From assembly GCF_024622045.1 (NCBI RefSeq), contig NZ_JANKBP010000012.1: DNA of 64,000 nucleotides. One strand, given 5' to 3'. The position numbers and the translations under genes are program-made. The notes beneath the pieces are model-generated. The model was not told where the DNA came from. It did not search any database and saw only the letters and a list, made by a program, of their open reading frames with translations. This DNA is from Rodentibacter caecimuris (GTDB taxonomy: Bacteria > Pseudomonadota > Gammaproteobacteria > Enterobacterales > Pasteurellaceae). Positions 63,569 to 64,000 of this stretch are shown piece by piece (the first letter of the stretch is position 1; every line of letters begins with the position of its first letter).

Positions 63569-64000
63569 TTTCTTTCTCAATTAGATTATTCATTAGCGTT
63601 TCAAGTAAATTTGTTGTTGAAAACTGTGTTTTTTGCCATAGCTGTTCAAGCAGGCTGAAATAGTTCAATCCATTATTTTCGGCAATTACACGACCGACTA
63701 AATAAAACCAGTATTCACGTTGGGATTGTGCTATGTTACGCGATTTTGCATTTTCTAACCATTTGTCAATAATATCTAAATCAATTTCGTCAAAATAGTC
63801 TAACACCATATTTTTTAACGTCGATTTTGTATTGAGCCATTGACTGCGTTCAAAAGCGTTCCGCTCCACCTCTCCCAACTCAATTTTGGCAGGCTGAGTA
63901 TTTTCCGGTAACGGGTTTAAGCTAAAGCAAATAAATTCTTGCTCTACACGCACACCAAACGCTTCAATAATGGGGGCTTGCTTTTCTTGTGGTTGAACCG
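63552..64000 (-). CDS. Probable T6SS adaptor (DUF4123-type), C-terminal part
   Basis: The frame is open to the right edge, so only the last 148 codons are seen: EAFGVRVEQEFICFSLNPLPENT, then a helical segment ending NNLIEKENEDER. Its start lies outside the window. The position, directly upstream of and overlapping a T6SS effector, is that of DUF4123/Tap-type adaptors which load effectors on VgrG, and the C-terminal helical part fits. The DUF4123 domain itself is not visible, so the assignment rests mainly on context. Confidence 0.45.
   Translation of the reverse strand, partial: VQPQEKQAPIIEAFGVRVEQEFICFSLNPLPENTQPAKIELGEVERNAFERSQWLNTKSTLKNMVLDYFDEIDLDIIDKWLENAKSRNIAQSQREYWFYLVGRVIAENNGLNYFSLLEQLWQKTQFSTTNLLETLMNNLIEKENEDER

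Overview
The window comes from a member of the Pasteurellaceae. The nonamer AAGTGCGGT and its complement, which is the Haemophilus influenzae-type DNA uptake signal sequence (USS), occurs throughout, often as close inverted pairs that form intergenic terminators. Gene content and local gene order also fit this family: opsX/kdkA/rdgB, acrRAB, trmB/yggL and napFDAGHBC. The sequence alone does not let me name a species. Relatives such as Haemophilus, Aggregatibacter, Pasteurella and Rodentibacter would all fit.

Layout. (1) 1-4702, minus strand: a type VI secretion (T6SS) effector module with vgrG, a two-HKD phospholipase D effector and the start of a small membrane protein that is probably its immunity protein. 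(2) 4926-10774, minus: a YeiH-type transporter, a TusA-like protein, a hemerythrin protein, tgt, queA and pssA. (3) 10924-22255: mixed-strand housekeeping genes (yfiF-like rRNA/tRNA methylase, trmO, menA, rraA, an SLC13-type transporter, an ABC exporter, an AraC regulator with a divergent AhpD-like protein, opsX, kdkA, rdgB), with a wrecked IS1016-like transposase at 12168-12583. (4) 22341-26144: a KefB/C-like antiporter, then a small decayed mobile-element remnant (ParA-like protein, a winged-helix-like hypothetical, coding debris) beside a tRNA-Phe/tRNA-Asn pair. (5) 26340-38942: a methyltransferase, mtr, an M48 lipoprotein protease, acrRAB with a clear operator, ftsN, priA, trmB and yggL. 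(6) 39082-43019: fbpABC ferric iron uptake with a promoter and Fur-box candidate. (7) 43272-49515: the complete periplasmic nitrate reductase operon napFDAGHBC. (8) 49647-51200: a large methyltransferase. (9) 51420-64000, minus: the most unusual region, a second T6SS effector locus.

The second T6SS locus reads, in transcription order: the end of a probable DUF4123-type adaptor; a full-length VasX/BTH_I2691-like membrane-inserting effector (about 965 aa); its membrane immunity protein; then four further units, each made of a 5'-truncated effector piece followed by a full-length paralogous immunity gene. The first, third and fourth of these units keep only about the last 80-115 effector residues. 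The second keeps about 670 residues, including the membrane helices, but has lost the delivery domain and any recognisable start codon. Each immunity gene is followed by an inverted USS pair (four with a 40-50 bp spacer and a final compact terminator), and the effector pieces end in the Shine-Dalgarno sequence of the next immunity gene. The immunity paralogues are nearly identical outside one predicted periplasmic loop between the first two membrane helices, which is hypervariable. I read this as an immunity archive built by successive effector replacement, probably through natural transformation and homologous recombination. That reading is inference; the sequence pattern itself is directly visible.

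No CRISPR array, rRNA operon or intact transposon was seen.
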